Shown one piece after another: positions 29,172-41,696 of a DNA stretch of 64,000 bases. The number at the start of each line of letters is the position of its first letter. Position 1 is the stretch's first letter. A program made the position numbers and the translations under genes. The notes below the pieces were generated by a model, which worked only from the letters and a program-made list of their open reading frames with translations, was not told where the DNA came from and made no database searches. Origin of the DNA: Lithodes maja (taxonomy: Eukaryota > Arthropoda > Malacostraca > Decapoda > Lithodidae); the NCBI GenBank assembly GCA_037953745.1, contig JBAKBP010001598.1, positions 1 to 64,000 of the forward strand. Reading direction: 5' to 3'.

Positions 29172-29885
29172 TTAGTGTCTCCTTTTCATTGTCCAAAAGA
29201 CTGTCCGCAAATCCTTGTGAGGTACAGATAGGAATGGTGAGATCCAATTCCCGATAATACTCCAACCACGACCGCCACATGAAAAATCTTTCGTATAGAA
29301 AGATTGATTTAACATGTTCTCGGAAACTCTTTCATTTAGAAAGATCGTTTTCATTGGGCCCCTCCTTCGCATTGGAATACTGAAAGATAAGACCTGCGAT
29401 AGTAATTTGTTTACATTATTTTGAACATTATTATAGAATGGGTATCGCGGGACCTTTCCACTCATTCTTTTACACCATGGCTCACTCTGTGGCTCCGGAA
29501 TAATGAAAGAGAGGCCCTCCGATATTAATGTTTTAATAATATTGTATAATGGGTATCGTGAGGCCTCTACCATATCATCCAGCCCATACCTTAGATACCA
29601 ATTCTTCAATTTTTCATTCACATTTCTACATCGCCAAAACTCAATATGATGAGGTTCCGAACTCACATGAAATTGGTACGCCTCATTCCAAATTTCTCGG
29701 CTTAAATTATTTATGGTGATGTGATAATAATAATGATCACTTCGGTTGATACTCAACCACATCTTTGCGAAGGGGTCACATTCTGGGAAGGTTGGGTATA
29801 TCTTATAATAATTGGGACATGACTTGTGAAGGATATGTATGTTATCTTGCAGAGTATAACCCGTTATCGTTAAATCGGACTTCAT
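29172..29885 (-). pseudogene. Chimaeric 370-aa family member, 237 aa
   Basis: ATG at 29885. The frame stays open for 237 codons but is a patchwork. A member-B-like N-terminus jumps at SINRSDHYYYHITINN over about 130 residues; the middle is collinear; and near FLNERVSENML it switches to member-A-like sequence in a wrong frame, ending KDFSCGGRGWSII. Repeated switches at short identical words suggest recombination between array members. It could still be translated. Confidence 0.7.
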
Positions 29886-30470
29886 GACTACAACATTGAG
29901 GTGGAGACATTACCTTTTATCTGATTGGTAGAATTAAATTGTCATCAGAGTTACCAAGAAATAAAATAGTGCTAGATTTCATCTAGCGATTCAACATGGT
30001 TAGAAAAATAAATACCCTCTACTCCAGATTATTATTATTCAAATTGGTCCAAATGTTGCTAGAAGTCTTGATATTACAGACAGAACTTGCCACTAAATAG
30101 AATTCAGCTAATGTAGCGGAAATGTAGCTAAATTGAATAGCATTGACAACAGCAATTAATAGTTTCAATCGTTTGTCCATTTTGCCGACTTTGTCAAATA
30201 TGATGCATATTTGGCAAAGTGGTCAGACCCTCTAACGATTTGCTCAAATGGTCAAAAGGCACAAACGATTTGACAAAACGAGCAATTTGTCTATTTAGGC
30301 ACGACATTCCCACTCTTATGATTTCATTTCTTTTTTCTCCAGAGAGATGATGAGATGAGGGAGGAAGATAAGGTTCTTATGCCATTTAATCTTACCAAAT
30401 TATAATACCTGTTTATATATCAGAAGAATTGTACGACAATAATAAGCAATTTATTTTCTGAAAAATATGT
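29886..30470. repeat. Family-flank repeat, copy 2, and AT-rich spacer
   Basis: 29960-30310 matches 26690-27030. 30310-30470 is unrelated AT-rich sequence with no gene seen; its last part resembles the end of the 246-bp satellite unit (TATTTTCTGAAAAATATG). Confidence 0.6.
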
Positions 30471-30474
30471 TTGG

Positions 30475-31452
30475 TGTGTTACAAACACCGCTCTGTATCA
30501 CACACATGTAGTCATTGTAGTTCCCAAATCCAAATCCTAGTCTCTAACTCCTCCCCCTTCGCTAGGCTATATATACATACTCCTTTATATGAGAGGCTCA
30601 GAATTTTAACTGCCCCCAACATAAAAGGTATGTTTACTCTTAAACACTCGCTATCTCTACCTATCTACTCTGGAACATATATATATATATACTGAAGGAG
30701 ATAAAAAGATCTATTTTTAAATTTTATTTCTATAAAATTCAATACAAGGCAACATTTCTCACCCGTTTTCATCAAACATTCTTGGGTAATATCATTCAGG
30801 CTTGAGATATATTGTGATGCTGAAGTATAAACTTAGGAGACAAAGGTGATATCGTTCAGGCTTGGGATATGTTTCGTTTTTCTTCATACATATATACTGA
30901 AGGAGATATAAGGGTAATTTTGTATATTTGATTTATATAAAAAATGCAATCTCGACATAAGGGAATCACTTGACAATAAGAAGTAATTTATGACTTGTTC
31001 TGACAGTTTTTAGTGGTAGTATTTGTTCATGTTGAGAACATCCACTACATCTTCTCATTGTTCGATAGTGCTCTGTTTTCTTAAAACAATGGTAAAAAAT
31101 GCGAATGTTATAGCATTTTTCGTAGCAAAAAAATTGATTAGCGGGAATTTAGCTGTAAAGTTTTGAAACAGTTTTTCTGTTTTATATAACTTGAGAACTA
31201 TTGCTACTATAGACTTGAAACTTTGCATGTGAGTAAGTTAGGATGGTGTAAATAGACTGCACTTGCCTCTTTGGTAGTACTATGTTCCTTCAGTAATTTC
31301 CCCCCTTACCAGTAGAGTATGGACATTCTCATATATGTGTGAATTTAAGACGTAGTGTTGAACTAAGGTTGTGTTCCTTGTAAATTTTAATCCAACTATA
31401 TTCAGGTTTTCATAAACATAATATTTATCTAATTTTAATAATTCTTTTTTAG
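30475..31452 (+). promoter_or_regulatory. Promoter, leader exon and predicted intron of membrane-family gene 1
   Basis: A CCTCCCCCTTCGCTAGGC block and TATATATAC box (30567-30578) are followed by a leader (GAGAGGCTCAGAATTTTAAC to CATAAAAG). A donor AAAAG|GTATGT falls at 30627/30628. An acceptor in TTCTTTTTTAG at 31452 lies two bases before the ATG. Predicted intron 30628-31452 (825 bp). The same arrangement precedes the second family gene. Confidence 0.7.
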
Positions 31453-31454
31453 AG

Positions 31455-31901
31455 ATGTGGACAAGTAAGGATGAAGAAGATGTCGGACTACAACACGAAT
31501 CCAAGATTGGAGAAGATAATCAAAGAAACTCCATAATATGCCGAGAAACCAAGAATTTAACCATTAGAGAAAGAATGATGGCTGGACACATACGTATAAG
31601 CATGGGAGTGGTGGTGGGAATGGTGTTACTATATCTTATTATACACTGCGTAGTCGTCATTGTTGTGTTGAGCAACATTACCGTATACCATCAACTGGAG
31701 AACCCAATTACAGAGTTCTTTCAAAACCAAAAAGAACTCAGCAACTTTATTGCTGTGGCAAAACCACTGAACTTCTCTAGCTGGCTGAGTGATATATGTG
31801 ACTACAACTATACCGACACGGTTCCTGTTTTTGTGTTAAAACAACTGACAGATAAGGTCATAAACCGCTATGTCCTCATCATCATCAAAGATGTACAATA
31901 A
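31455..31901 (+). CDS. Membrane-family protein 1, truncated, 148 aa
   Basis: The ATG follows the predicted acceptor. The N-terminal 50 residues are charged; one membrane segment lies at about 52-74 (VVVGMVLLYLIIHCVVVIVV), giving a probable type II orientation. The outer part has KPLNFSSWLSDI, matching family members at 38424 and 44068, plus three possible N-glycosylation sites (NIT, NFS, NYT). It then ends after about 75 outer residues and lacks the 130-residue C-terminal domain of its relatives. It may be a shortened decoy form or a decaying copy. Confidence 0.7.
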   Translation: MWTSKDEEDVGLQHESKIGEDNQRNSIICRETKNLTIRERMMAGHIRISMGVVVGMVLLYLIIHCVVVIVVLSNITVYHQLENPITEFFQNQKELSNFIAVAKPLNFSSWLSDICDYNYTDTVPVFVLKQLTDKVINRYVLIIIKDVQ

Positions 31902-32275
31902 TGTAATTTTCTTTTTATAAAAATATTTGTTTGGACAAAAAGCCTTCAATAACACAATCATTTGTAAAGGTCCAATTCATCACCTGTTAGAGTAATGACG
32001 CAAATATACTGATTTATTATGTCAGAGGAATCCATCATTATCAAATTCAAGATCATTTTTACGGTTCTCTTTCTCCTTTGGATATGGGTCTGTTAAAATA
32101 AAACAAATTTATAAACTAAAGCTATTTTTATTTAAAATATAAATATTTATTTGGTGTTAGAAATATGTTGTAACATGGTTTGACTGAGCCCCTACGGGAG
32201 AGAAACCTCCCAGCAACAATACCATGTACCAACAATGGGAGACCCACTTGTATACCTCCACAAAAGACAAGTTAT
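31902..32275. other. Spacer with a membrane-gene scrap
   Basis: No gene. 32190-32265 carries a diverged piece of the family coding sequence (GGGAGAGAAACCTCCCAGCA, CAACAATGGGAGACCCAC). Confidence 0.55.
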
Positions 32276-35200
32276 TTCAAAACAAAACTGAAAAAATTGC
32301 CTATTAATTAAAAAAAAAACACTAGCCGAGTGATTCATATTGTCATATATTTCGCCTATGTGGGTAAACCCTCTGTCAATTTGGCCAAGTTGTTAAAAGA
32401 CACCTGACTATATGGGCAATTTGTCTGTTAGCTAAGATTGATTTGACCAAAATAATATTTCTGAACAAATATTTTCAGGATGTTGAACCCCTACACTGAT
32501 CCCATCTAAAATGACAAAACAATACATAAATTATGTACTGAAATTGCCTATTAATTTAAAAAAAGCACTAGCCGAGTGATTTATATTGTCAGATATTTCG
32601 ACTATGTGGGTAAACCCTCTGTCAATTTGGCCAAGTTGTTAAAAGACACCTAACTATATGGGCAATTTGTCTGTCAGCTAATATTGATTTGACCAAAATA
32701 ATATTTCTGAACAAATATTTTCAGGATGTTGAACCCCTACACTGATCCCATCTAAAATGACAAAACAATACATAAATTATGTACTGAAATTGCCTATTAA
32801 TTTAAAAAAAGCACTAGCCGAGTGATTTATATTGTCAGATATTTTGACTATGTGGGTAAACCCTCTGTCAATTTGGCAAAGTTGTTAAAAGACACCTGAC
32901 TATATGGGCAATTTGTCTGTCAGCTAAGATTGATTTGACCAAAATAATATTTCTGAACAAATATTTTCAGGATGTTGAACCCCTACACTGATCCCATCTA
33001 AAATGACAAAACAATACATAAATTATGTACTGAAATTGCCTATTAATTTAAAAAAGCACTAGCCGAGTGATTTATATTGTCAGATATTTCGACTATGTGG
33101 GTAAACCCTCTGTCAATTTGGCCAAGTTGTCAGATATTTCGACTATGTGGGTAAACCCTCTGTCAATTTGGCCAAGTTGTTAAAAGACACCTGACTATAT
33201 GGGCAATTTGTCTGTCAGCTAAGATTGATTTGACCAAAATAATATTTCTGAACAAATATTTTCAGGATGTTGAACCCCTACACTGATCCCATCTAAAATG
33301 ACAAAACAATACATAAATTATGTACTGAAATTGCCTATTAATTTAAAAAAAGCACTAGCCGAGTGATTTATATTGTCAGATATTTCGACTATGTGGGTAA
33401 ACCCTCTGTCAATTTGGCCAAGTTGTTAAAAGACACCTGACTATATGGGCAATTTGTCTGTCAGCTAAGATTGATTTGACCAAAATAATATTTCTGAACA
33501 AATATTTTCAGGATGTTGAACCCCTACACTGATCCCATCTAAAATGACAAAACAATACATAAATTATGTACTGAAATTGCCTATTAATTTAAAAAAAACA
33601 CTAGCCGAGTGATTTATATTGTCAGATATTTCGACTATGTGGGTAAACCCTCTGTCAATTTGGTCAAGTTGTTAAAAGATACCTGACTATATGGGCAATT
33701 TATCTGTCAGCTAAGATTGATTTGACCAAAATAATATTTCTGAACAAATATTTTCAGGATGTTGAACCCCTACACTGATCCCATCTAAAATGACAAAACA
33801 ATACATAAATTATGTACTGAAATTGCCTATTAATTTAAAAAAAGCACTAGCCGAGTGATTTATATTGTCAGATATTTCGACTATGTGGGTAAACCCTCTG
33901 TCAATTTGGCCAAGTTGTTAAAAGACACCTGACTATATGGGCAATTTGTCTGTCAGCTAAGATTGATTTGACCAAAATAATATTTCTGAACAAATATTTT
34001 CAGGATGTTGAACCCCTACACTGATCCCATCTAAAATGACAAAACAATACATAAATTATATACTGAAATTGCCTATTAATTTAAAAAAAGCACTAGCCGA
34101 GTGATTTATATTGTCAGATATTTCGACTATGTGGGTAAACCCTCTGTCAATTTGGCCAAGTTGTTAAAAGACACCTGACTATATGGGCAATTTGTCTGTC
34201 AGCTAAGATTGATTTGACCAAAATAATATTTCTGAACAAATATTTTCAGGATGTTGAACCCCTACACTGATCCCATCTAAAATGACAAAACAATACATAA
34301 ATTATGTACTGAAATTGCCTATTAATTTAAAAAAAAGCACTAGCCGAGTGATTTATATTGTCAGATATTTCGACTATGTGGGTAAACCCTCTGTCAATTT
34401 GGCCAAGTTGTTAAAAGACACCTGACTATATGGGCAATTTGTCTGTCAGCTAAGATTGATTTGACCAAAATAATATTTCTGAACAAATATTTTCAGGATG
34501 TTGAACCCCTACACTGATCCCATCTAAAATGACAAAACAATACACAAATTATGTACTGAAATTGCCTATTAATTTAAAAAAAGCACTAGCCGAGTGATTT
34601 ATATTGTCAGATATTTCGACTATGTGGTTAAACCCTCTGTCAATTTGGCCAAGTTGTTAAAAGACACCTGACTATATGGGCAATTTGTCTGTTAGCTAAG
34701 ATTGATTTGACCAAAATAATATTTCTGAACAAATATTTTCAGGATGTTGAACCCCTACACTGATCCCATCTAAAATGACAAAACAATACATAAATTATGT
34801 ACTGAAATTGCCTATTAATTTAAAAAAAAGCACTAGCCGAGTGATTTATATTGTCAGATATTTTGACTATGTGGGTAAACCCTCTGTCAATTTGGCCAAG
34901 TTGTTAAAAGACACCTGACTATATGGGCAATTTGTCTGTTAGCTAAGATTGATTTGACCAAAATAATATTTCTGAACAAATATTTTCAGGATGTTGAACC
35001 CCTACACTGATCCCATCTAAAATGACAAAACAATACATAAATTATGTACTGAAATTGCCTATTAATTTAAAAAAAGCACTAGCCGAGTGATTTATATTGT
35101 CAGATATTTCGACTATGTGGGTAAATCCTCTGTCAATTTGGCCAAGTTGTTAAAAGACACCTGACTATATGGGCAATTTGTCTGTCAGCTAAGATTGATT

Positions 35201-37775
35201 TGACCAAAATAATATTTCTGAACAAATATTTTCAGGATGTTGAACCCCTACACTGATCCCATCTAAAATGACAAAACAATACATAAATTATGTACTGAAA
35301 TTGCCTATTAATTTAAAAAAAGCACTAGCCGAGTGATTTATATTGTCAGATATTTTGACTATGTGGTTAAACCCTCTGTCAATTTGGCCAAGTTGTTAAA
35401 AGACACCTGACTATATGGGCAATTTGTCAGTTAGCTAAGATTGATTTGACCAAAATAATATTTCTGAACAAATATTTTCAGGATGTTGAACCCCTACACT
35501 GATCCCATCTAAAATGACAAAACAATACATAAATTATGTACTGAAATTGCCTATTAATTTAAAAAAAAGCACTAGCCGAGTGATTTATATTGTCAGATAT
35601 TTTGACTATGTGGGTAAACCCTCTGTCAATTTGGCCAAGTTGTTAAAAGACACCTGACTATATGGGCAATTTGTCTGTTAGCTAAGATTGATTTGACCAA
35701 AATAATATTTCTGAACAAATATTTTCAGGATGTTGAACCCCTACACTGATCCCATCTAAAATGACAAAACAATACATAAATTATGTACTGAAATTGCCTA
35801 TTAATTTAAAAAAACACTAGCCGAGTGATTTATATTGTCAGATATTTCGACTATGTGGGTAAACCCTCTGTCAATTTGGCCAAGTTGTTAAAAGACACCT
35901 GACTATATGGGCAATTTGTCTGTTAGCTAAGATTGATTTGACCAAAATAATATTTCTGAACAAATATTTTCAGGATGTTGAACCCCTACACTGATCCCAT
36001 CTAAAATGACAAAACAATACATAAATTATGTACTGAAATTGCCTATTAATTTAAAAAAAGCACTAGCCGAGTGATTTATATTGTCAGATATTTCGACTAT
36101 GTGGGTAAACCCTCTGTCAATTTGGCCAAGTTGTTAAAAGACACCTGACTATATGGGCAATTTGTCTGTCAGCTAAGATTGATTTGACCAAAATAATATT
36201 TCTGAACAAATATTTTCAGGATGTTGAACCCCTACACTGATCCCATCTAAAATGACAAAACAATACATAAATTATGTACTGAAATTGCCTATTAATTTAA
36301 AAAAAGCACTAGCCGAGTGATTTATATTGTCAGATATTTCGACAATGTGGTTAAACCCTCTGTCAATTTGGCCAAGTTGTTAAAAGACACCTGACTATAT
36401 GGGCAATTTGTCTGTTAGCTAAGATTGATTTGACCAAAATAATATTTCTGAACAAATATTTTCAGGATGTTGAACCCCTACACTGATCCCATCTAAAATG
36501 ACAAAACAATACATAAATTATGTACTGAAATTGCCTATTAATTTAAAAAAAAGCACTAGCCGAATGATTTATATTGTCAGATATTTTGACTATGTGGGTA
36601 AACCCTCTGTCAATTTGGCCAAGTTGTTAAAAGACACCTGACTATATGGGCAATTTGTCTGTTAGCTAAGATTGATTTGACCAAAATAATATTTCTGAAC
36701 AAATATTTTCAGGATGTTGAACCCCTACACTGATCCCATCTAAAATGACAAAACAATACATAAATTATGTACTGAAATTGCCTATTAATTTTAAAAAAGC
36801 ACTAGCCGAGTGATTTATATTGTCAGATATTTCGACTATGTGGGTAAACCCTCTGTCAATTTGGCCAAGTTGTTAAAAGACACCTGACTATATGGGCAAT
36901 TTGTCTGTCAGCTAAGATTGATTTGACCAAAATAATATTTCTGAACAAATATTTTCAGGATGTTGAACCCCAACACTGATCCCATCTAAAATGACAAAAC
37001 AATACATAAATTATGTACTGAAATTGCCTATTAATTTAAAAAAAGCACTAGCCGAGTGATTTATATTGTCAGATATTTCGACTATGTGGGTAAACCCTCT
37101 GTCAATTTGGCCAAGTTGTTAAAAGACACCTGACTATATGGGCAATTTGTCTGTTAGCTAAGATTGATTTGACCAAAATAATATTTCTGAACAAATATTT
37201 TCAGGAGACGCCTGACTATATGGGCAATTTATCTGTTAGCTAAGATTTATTTGACCAAAATAATATTTCTGAACATATATTTTCAGGATGTTGAACCCCT
37301 ACACCGATCCCATCTAAAATGACAAAAAATATATAAATTATGTACTGAAATTGCCTATTAATTAAAAAAAGCACTATCCGAGTGACTCATATTGTCAGAT
37401 ATTTCGACTATGTGGGTAAACCCTCTGTCAATTTGGCCAAGTTGTTAAAAGACGCCTGACTATATGGGCAATTTATCTGTTAGCTAAGATTGATTTGACC
37501 AAAATAATATTTCTGAACAAATATTTTCAGGATGTTGAACCCCTACATTGATCCCATTTAAAATGACAAAAAATACATAAATTATGTACTGAAATTGCCT
37601 ATTAATTTAAAAAAGTACTAGCCGAGTGATTCATATTGTCAGATATTTCGACTATGTGGGTAAACCCTCTGTCAATTTGGCCAAGTTGTTAAAAGACGCC
37701 TGACTATATGGGCAATTTATCTGTTAGCTAAGATTGACTTGACCAAAATAATATTTCTGAACAAATATTTTCAAT
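32275..37775. repeat. Satellite array, about 22 units of 246 bp
   Basis: Units repeat every 246 bp (for example AAATTGCCTATTAA at 32541, 32787, 33033), with over 95% identity in the centre and more divergence at both ends. Each unit holds two inverted repeats: TACATAA-A-TTATGTA (7-bp arms, 1-bp spacer) and AATATTT-CTGAAC-AAATATT (7-bp arms, 6-bp loop), plus the palindrome TTGGCCAA. One 60-bp internal re-duplication lies at 33070-33180 and one truncated unit near 37205. No open frame. It resembles the homologous regions (hrs) of invertebrate large DNA viruses, which act as origins or enhancers; that role is inferred. Confidence 0.9.
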
Positions 37776-38421
37776 GTGTTACAAACATTGGTTTGTAGTT
37801 CCACGCATCCATATCCCAACTTATATATTGCATCCTTATATTTTATGGTTACCATACACATATAAACATGAGAACTAGGACGCTGGCAACCCCGAATTTC
37901 ACATCAACAATGGCGGGTCTCTAACTCCTCCCCCTTCTCTAGGCTATATATATATGGTCTTTCATATGAGAGGCTTAGAATTTAACTGCTCCCTGACACA
38001 AAAGGTATTATATTCATGTTTCTATCCTATTGTTTCCTTTCTGAAACATATTAGCTCTCTCTACCTGTCTACTCTGAAACATGCCGAAGGAGATAAAAGG
38101 CACATTTATACATTTTATTTTTATAAAATGCAACATGTCTCACCTGTTTTTCTTTTTCTTTTTTCATCAAACATTCAGGCTTGAGACATCTTGAAGTGTA
38201 GCCCGAGTAACTACACAAATATACTCTTGATAATAATAAGAAATTTAAGACTTGTTCTGACAGAGTTTTTAGTGGTAGTAAATTTTGCTCCGACGATAAA
38301 GGCGTGAGAGGTGAGGGATAAACCACGATTATACTGATTTCTTATATAAATATATAAGAAATAATTTTAAATTTTATAAACCGAATATTTATCTAATTTT
38401 ATTAATTATTTATTTTTTCAG
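37776..38421 (+). promoter_or_regulatory. Promoter, leader exon and predicted intron of membrane-family gene 2
   Basis: GTGTTACAAACATTGG runs directly out of the last satellite unit. The CTCCTCCCCCTTCTCTAGGC block, TATATATATA (37944-37954) and leader (GAGAGGCTTAGAATTTAAC to CACAAAAG) follow, with donor AAAAG|GTATTA at 38004/38005. Acceptor TTATTTTTTCAG ends at 38421, two bases before the ATG. Predicted intron 417 bp. Confidence 0.7.
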
Positions 38422-38423
38422 AG

Positions 38424-39470
38424 ATGTGTAAAGGTGAGGATGAAGAAGACACTGAACCACTTATTAATGGAGGAGATGGACATTTTTTTGGAAATAAACT
38501 TATATCCGTGCAAGAAGTGGTGGGAGTGGTGTTGGGAGTGATGATAATTATTATCAACTTGATAGTCATCCTTATGGTTATATTGAGACCTGCTCCTTGT
38601 TGTAGCTCGGGCGCGGGAGAGAAACCTAACATCGACCTAACCACGTATCCCAGCAACAATACCGTGTATAAACAACGGAAGTTCCACTTATACCCCTTTA
38701 CAAAACCACACGACCTAACCACGTATCCCAGCAATAATACTGTGTACAAACAACGGGAGTACCACTTATACCCCTCTACAGAACCACACAATAAACTCAT
38801 AGAAAAGGGCTCCATTCTTGATGCTATTTATAACAAATACAACTTAACTGCATGCGACCCTGTGACAAAACCACTGAACTTCTGTAGTTGGCTGAGTGAT
38901 ACCAGGGAATGTATAGACGGCGGGAAATTGGGCTTCTACAATTCCGGCCCCTGTCCCTGTCTCATCACCCAAAAGGTACCTAAATGGATTCCTGACATGT
39001 TCACGGCGCTGGAGGACCTACCAAATAACCTGCCAAAGAGTTCCAGGGACTATATTTTGAGGTTTTACCGTCGAAAGAACTGTCTCCTCATCACCCCAAA
39101 GGTAACTAAATGGATTCCTGACATGTACACGGTGCTGGAGGACCTACCAGATAACATGCCAAAGAGTCTCAGGGAATATATTTTGAGGTTTTACCGTCGA
39201 AAGAAGAATGTGATGCCTAAGTTCCTTTGGATGTCCTGTGAAGCCGCAGATAAGCACAGATTTTATGGCGAAATATCCTTGCTGCCCTGGCGAGGTTTTC
39301 CACCGTACTTCTTCCCCTACCGAAATAACTCTTATGTACAGCCAGCTGTGGGTATGCACATCTCAGGCCTAATAAAGGGAGTGTCGCTGGCCATTGAGTG
39401 TCGACTCTGGGCTAAGAATATTAGCACTGAAAAAAACCTGCACACCATCCACATAAAACAAATTGAATGA
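38424..39470 (+). CDS. Membrane-family protein 2, 348 aa
   Basis: An acidic cytoplasm-like tail (GEDEEDTEPLINGG) is followed by one membrane segment at about 30-55 (VVGVVLGVMIIIINLIVILMVIL), giving a type II single-pass layout. The outer part has a tandem repeat (DLTTYPSNNTVYKQR twice), possible N-glycosylation sites, the block KPLNFCSWLSDTREC, then a roughly 130-residue C-terminal domain with a partial internal duplication (TKWIPDMYTVLEDLPDNMP). That domain ends with FLWMSCEAADK, LLPWRGFPPYFFPY and GMHISGL...AIECRLWA. No known family could be assigned. The pattern suggests a surface glycoprotein; its ligand is unknown. Confidence 0.8.
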   Translation: MCKGEDEEDTEPLINGGDGHFFGNKLISVQEVVGVVLGVMIIIINLIVILMVILRPAPCCSSGAGEKPNIDLTTYPSNNTVYKQRKFHLYPFTKPHDLTTYPSNNTVYKQREYHLYPSTEPHNKLIEKGSILDAIYNKYNLTACDPVTKPLNFCSWLSDTRECIDGGKLGFYNSGPCPCLITQKVPKWIPDMFTALEDLPNNLPKSSRDYILRFYRRKNCLLITPKVTKWIPDMYTVLEDLPDNMPKSLREYILRFYRRKKNVMPKFLWMSCEAADKHRFYGEISLLPWRGFPPYFFPYRNNSYVQPAVGMHISGLIKGVSLAIECRLWAKNISTEKNLHTIHIKQIE

Positions 39471-39610
39471 TATCGGATGTTATAATGGTCAAGTCTACAT
39501 TGTTTCTGGGTTAAGAATATCAGCACTGAAAAAACCTGCACACCATCCACATAAAACAAATTGAATGGTATCGGATGTTATAATGGTCAAGTCTGCATTG
39601 TTTCTCACAC
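39410..39610 (+). repeat. About 90-bp tandem duplication of the gene 2 3' end
   Basis: The last codons and stop of gene 2 (CACACCATCCACATAAAACA, ATTGAATG) are repeated immediately downstream, followed by the same GTTATAATGGTCAAGTCT. An incomplete shared 3'-end module (CTCACACCTCCATCATGTG) follows. Confidence 0.75.
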
Positions 39611-39829
39611 CTCCATCATGTGTGCATGGTGCAACAGGTATACTACAATAACGTAATTTTTCTTTTTTATAAAGTTGTTTATGTATCAACAGACAAAAAA
39701 CCTTTAAATAACGTAAACAATTAGAGGAATCACCTGACTTACTATTTGCTATGACAAAGAGTGGTATTAATTTTTGCTCCGACGATAAAGCTATATTTAT
39801 AAGGTCTCTTATGACATTTAGGTATACAT

Positions 39830-39950
39830 TTAATTATTAATATTTAAAATAATTTTGAATTTCATAAACAGAATATTTATCTATTTTTTTTCTTTAGATA
39901 TGTGGGACGAAGAAGACATATATTCAAAGAGGCTCAACAAGAATATATAA
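39830..39950 (+). pseudogene. Relic exon of a membrane-family gene
   Basis: An intron end (TATTTATCTATTTTTTTTC, then TTTAG at 39898) runs into ATATGTGGGACGAAGAAGAC, which matches the start of family coding sequence and then stops after about 16 codons. Confidence 0.6.
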
Positions 39951-41016
39951 TAACGTATTTTTTCTTTTTATAAAATTGTTTTGTGGTGGGCTGACCCCTT
40001 GTCAGAGTGAGGGTTGGTGTCCTCTACTTCCCATAGCCCCTTCTATCTTTTTCTCCTACTATGTAAATCTCTAATTTTTTCAAATGGCGTAGGGATGTGG
40101 CGACCCCAACGCCCGCCACTTTTTTTGGTGCAGGTAGCCTCCAGGTGGGTGGATGAGGCTCGTGTAAACCTGATACACTATTTAGTTAAGGGTAAGGCAG
40201 GTTAGTGATTGGATTAATTGAACACCACTGTTTACTTAAGGATAACAAGATAATTGGCCCATTGAGATAGTGTAAGAAAGACTTATTTTCTAGCCGGAAT
40301 GGGACGGGCTGACCCTTCGTCGGAATGAGGGTTGGTGTCCTCGTAGCCTCCAGGTGCTAGATAATAAGTTTCTCACACAGACTCTCCATCTCAATGGGCC
40401 AAGTATCTTGTTTGCACTCTATTTCCATCCTTAATTTGACTTTTATATTGTCCTTGTCCCTAAGTAATCAGTGGTGTTCAGTTAATCCATCCAATAAAGT
40501 GTATCAGGTTTACATGAGAGCCATCCACCTGGAATGGGACGGGCTGACCCCTTGTCAGAGTGAGGGATGGTGTCCTCTACTTCCCATAGATCCTTCTATC
40601 TTTTTCTCCTACTATGTATATCTATATTTTTTAAAATGGCGTAGGGATGTGGCGACCCCAAACGCCCGCCACTTTTTTGGTGCAGGTAGCCTCCAGGTGG
40701 GTGGATGAGGCTCGTGTAAACCTGATACACTATTTACTTAAGGGTAAGGAAGGTTAGTGATTGGATTAATTGAACACCACTGTTTACTTAAGGATAACAA
40801 GATACTTGGCCCATTGAGATAGTGTAAGAAAGACTTATTTTCTAGCCGGAATGGGACGGGCTGACCCTTAGTAGGAGTGAGGGTTGGTGTCCTCGTAGCC
40901 TCCAGGTGCTAGATAATAAGTTTCTTACACAGACTCTCCATCTCAATGGGCCAAGTATCTTGTTTGCACTCTATTTCCATCCTTAATTTGACTTTTATAT
41001 TGTCCTTGTCCCTAAG

Positions 41017-41690
41017 TTGTCCTGTTGTTCTCAAAAACTGTGCTTCCGTGCTGACTCCCTGCCTAGGAAAACTCTTTCGTCTCTGTCTATCCTCTAACGT
41101 CTTCCCTTCATGCTGGAAGTTTGCTCACATTCAACCTGTCCCAAAGAAGGGTGACCGCTCTCAACCCTCCAACTATTGTCCAATTGCTCTTATCTCTTGT
41201 CTTTCTAAAGTTTTTGAAACTATTCTTGCTTCCAAATTTCTTAAGCATTTCTCTTCTCATAATCTGCTCTCAGATCGCCAGTATGGTTTCCTTAAGGGTC
41301 GCTCTACTGGTGATCTTCTTTCATATCTTACTAACTCTTGGTCATCCTCCTTTCGGGACTTCGGTGAGACTTTTTCTATTGCACTAGACATATCGAAAGC
41401 CTTCGATAGAGTCTGGCATAAATCTTTAATTTCTAAACTACCCTCCTTCGGTTTCTATCCCTCCATCTGTGCCTTTGTCTCTAATTTTCTTTCCGGCCGT
41501 TCCATAGCTGCGGTTGTGGATGGCCATTGTTCACTTCCTCACCCTATAAACTCCGGTGTTCCTCAGGGCTCTGTCCTATCTCCTATTCTCTTTCTAATTT
41601 TTATAAATGATCTCCTTAACTGTACCTTAATTCCCATCCATTCATACGCAGACGACTCATTCCCCTGCACAGCTTCTTGCTCTGTACAGG
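41017..41690 (+). pseudogene. Reverse transcriptase fragment of a non-LTR retrotransposon
   Basis: The translation shows standard RT blocks of LINE elements: VPKKGDRSQPSNYCPIAL, FLKGRSTGDLL, ALDISKAFDRVWH, SGVPQGSVLSPILFLIFIN and the catalytic YADD. No endonuclease domain or start is present. Just after YADD the frame jumps to unrelated residues because an internal deletion joins it to the 3' part. It is not functional. Similar elements are common in arthropod genomes, including crustaceans. Confidence 0.9.
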
Positions 41691-41696
41691 GGCATA

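Noticed and set aside
32275..37775. CRISPR array
   Set aside because: Units are 246 bp and nearly identical throughout. There are no short repeats alternating with unique spacers and no cas genes.
38424..39470. Assignment of the membrane-family C-terminal domain to the TNF or C1q superfamily
   Set aside because: Type II topology and aromatic blocks are suggestive, but no diagnostic TNF or C1q motif can be matched by eye.
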